Below are positions 5,749 through 6,047 of a stretch of 6,047 bases of DNA, piece after piece; the first letter of the stretch is position 1; every line of letters begins with the position of its first letter. The position numbers and the translations under genes are program-made. Source of the stretch: Sphingobacteriaceae bacterium (GTDB lineage Bacteria > Bacteroidota > Bacteroidia > B-17B0 > Aurantibacillaceae); assembly GCA_023251695.1 (NCBI GenBank), contig JAHEYE010000215.1, positions 1 through 6,047 on the forward strand, read 5' to 3'. Under the pieces are notes generated by a model, which saw only the letters and a program-made list of their open reading frames with translations, was not told where the DNA came from and searched no databases.

Positions 5749-6047
5749 TTTAGTGAATTGTTGATTGAAATTTTTGATTTAGCGAATTCTGCTGACGAGA
5801 ATGCTGAAACTACATTAAGCTGACTGTTCATCATTTCGTTGAAAGCGGTCAGTAAATAATCGGTAGGCAATATTCCTTCTTTATATTGGTTAAGGCTTTT
5901 AGTAAAGTTGCTGTTTTTTAAATCGAAGATCTGTTTGGCGGTCTGATAGCCGGATAAAGCTTTTTCGTAATCCAATTCGAGGTTTCTGTTTGATAATTCG
6001 GCCTGGAGCTCTGAATGCTTTTCATTTAGGCCTGATATTCTGTAATT
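5745..6047 (-). CDS. TolC-like outer-membrane efflux protein, C-terminal fragment (5' end outside window)
   Basis: About 100 C-terminal residues are visible. The frame is open to the window edge at 6047, so the TTG at 5973-5975 is an internal codon (Leu) and not a start. The segment is strongly helical: ELQAELSNRNLELDYEKALS, then YQTAKQIFDLKNSNFTKSL, followed by the YKEGILPTDYLLTAFNEMMN turn-helix segment and a last helix. Family members typically have Q/NxYxxGxxxxxDxLxAxxxL at this position in the second repeat, which fits NQYKEGILPTDYLLTAFNEM here. Position as the first visible gene of the operon, directly before the adaptor with an ATGA overlap, supports a TolC/OEP-type outer-membrane exit duct. 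No beta-barrel part is visible because most of the gene lies beyond the window. The operon promoter must also be upstream of 6047 on the minus strand. Confidence 0.8.
   Translation of the reverse strand, partial: NYRISGLNEKHSELQAELSNRNLELDYEKALSGYQTAKQIFDLKNSNFTKSLNQYKEGILPTDYLLTAFNEMMNSQLNVVSAFSSAEFAKSKISINNSLK

Noticed and set aside
5973..5975. TTG as the start of the TolC-like gene
   Set aside because: The frame continues open and helical to the window edge, so this is an internal Leu codon of a partial gene.

Overview
The window looks like a chromosomal segment of a member of the Bacteroidota. The base composition is AT-leaning. The first gene ends in a type IX secretion (T9SS) type A C-terminal sorting domain, which is confined to that phylum and its relatives. 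A TAnnTTTG element of the Bacteroidota -7 type lies upstream of the second gene. The ORF6N protein and the PA0069-type radical SAM protein also have the look of Bacteroidota versions, by my recollection of those families. Genus cannot be called from this sequence.

Layout. Positions 1-983 (+) hold the 3' part of a large secreted or surface protein with Ig/PKD-like domains; its start is outside the window. It ends in a good intrinsic terminator (1004-1033). A 131-bp intergenic region follows, the longest non-coding stretch here. It holds two short hairpins, a repeated GTAGC core and a candidate promoter. Next come two closely spaced + strand genes: an ORF6N-domain DNA-binding protein (1115-1651) and, 2 nt later, a PA0069/SplB-like radical SAM protein (1654-2724). 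Positions 2721-6047 are a minus-strand operon read from right to left: the C-terminal end of a TolC-like outer-membrane efflux protein, a lipoprotein HlyD/MacA-like adaptor, a four-helix MacB/LolC-E/FtsX-type permease and a LolD/MacB-type ATPase. The two transcription units meet tail to tail with their stop codons overlapping (CTAA, 2721-2724).

How the genes work together. The minus-strand genes carry all the parts of a tripartite ABC export machine of the MacAB-TolC (type VII ABC) kind, with ATPase and permease on separate chains. Each junction is a start/stop overlap (ATGA, ATGA, TAATG), so translational coupling is likely; the cargo cannot be told from sequence. The ORF6N and radical SAM genes probably share a transcript. 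The radical SAM protein ends in QLSLF, which matches the bacterial sliding-clamp (DnaN) binding consensus and hints at a DNA-repair role.

The points most worth a second look are a strong hairpin inside the ORF6N coding sequence (1306-1338), the clamp-motif tail of the radical SAM protein, and the ORF6N/radical SAM pairing with its candidate operator region. I see no CRISPR array, tRNA, rRNA, insertion sequence or attachment site.
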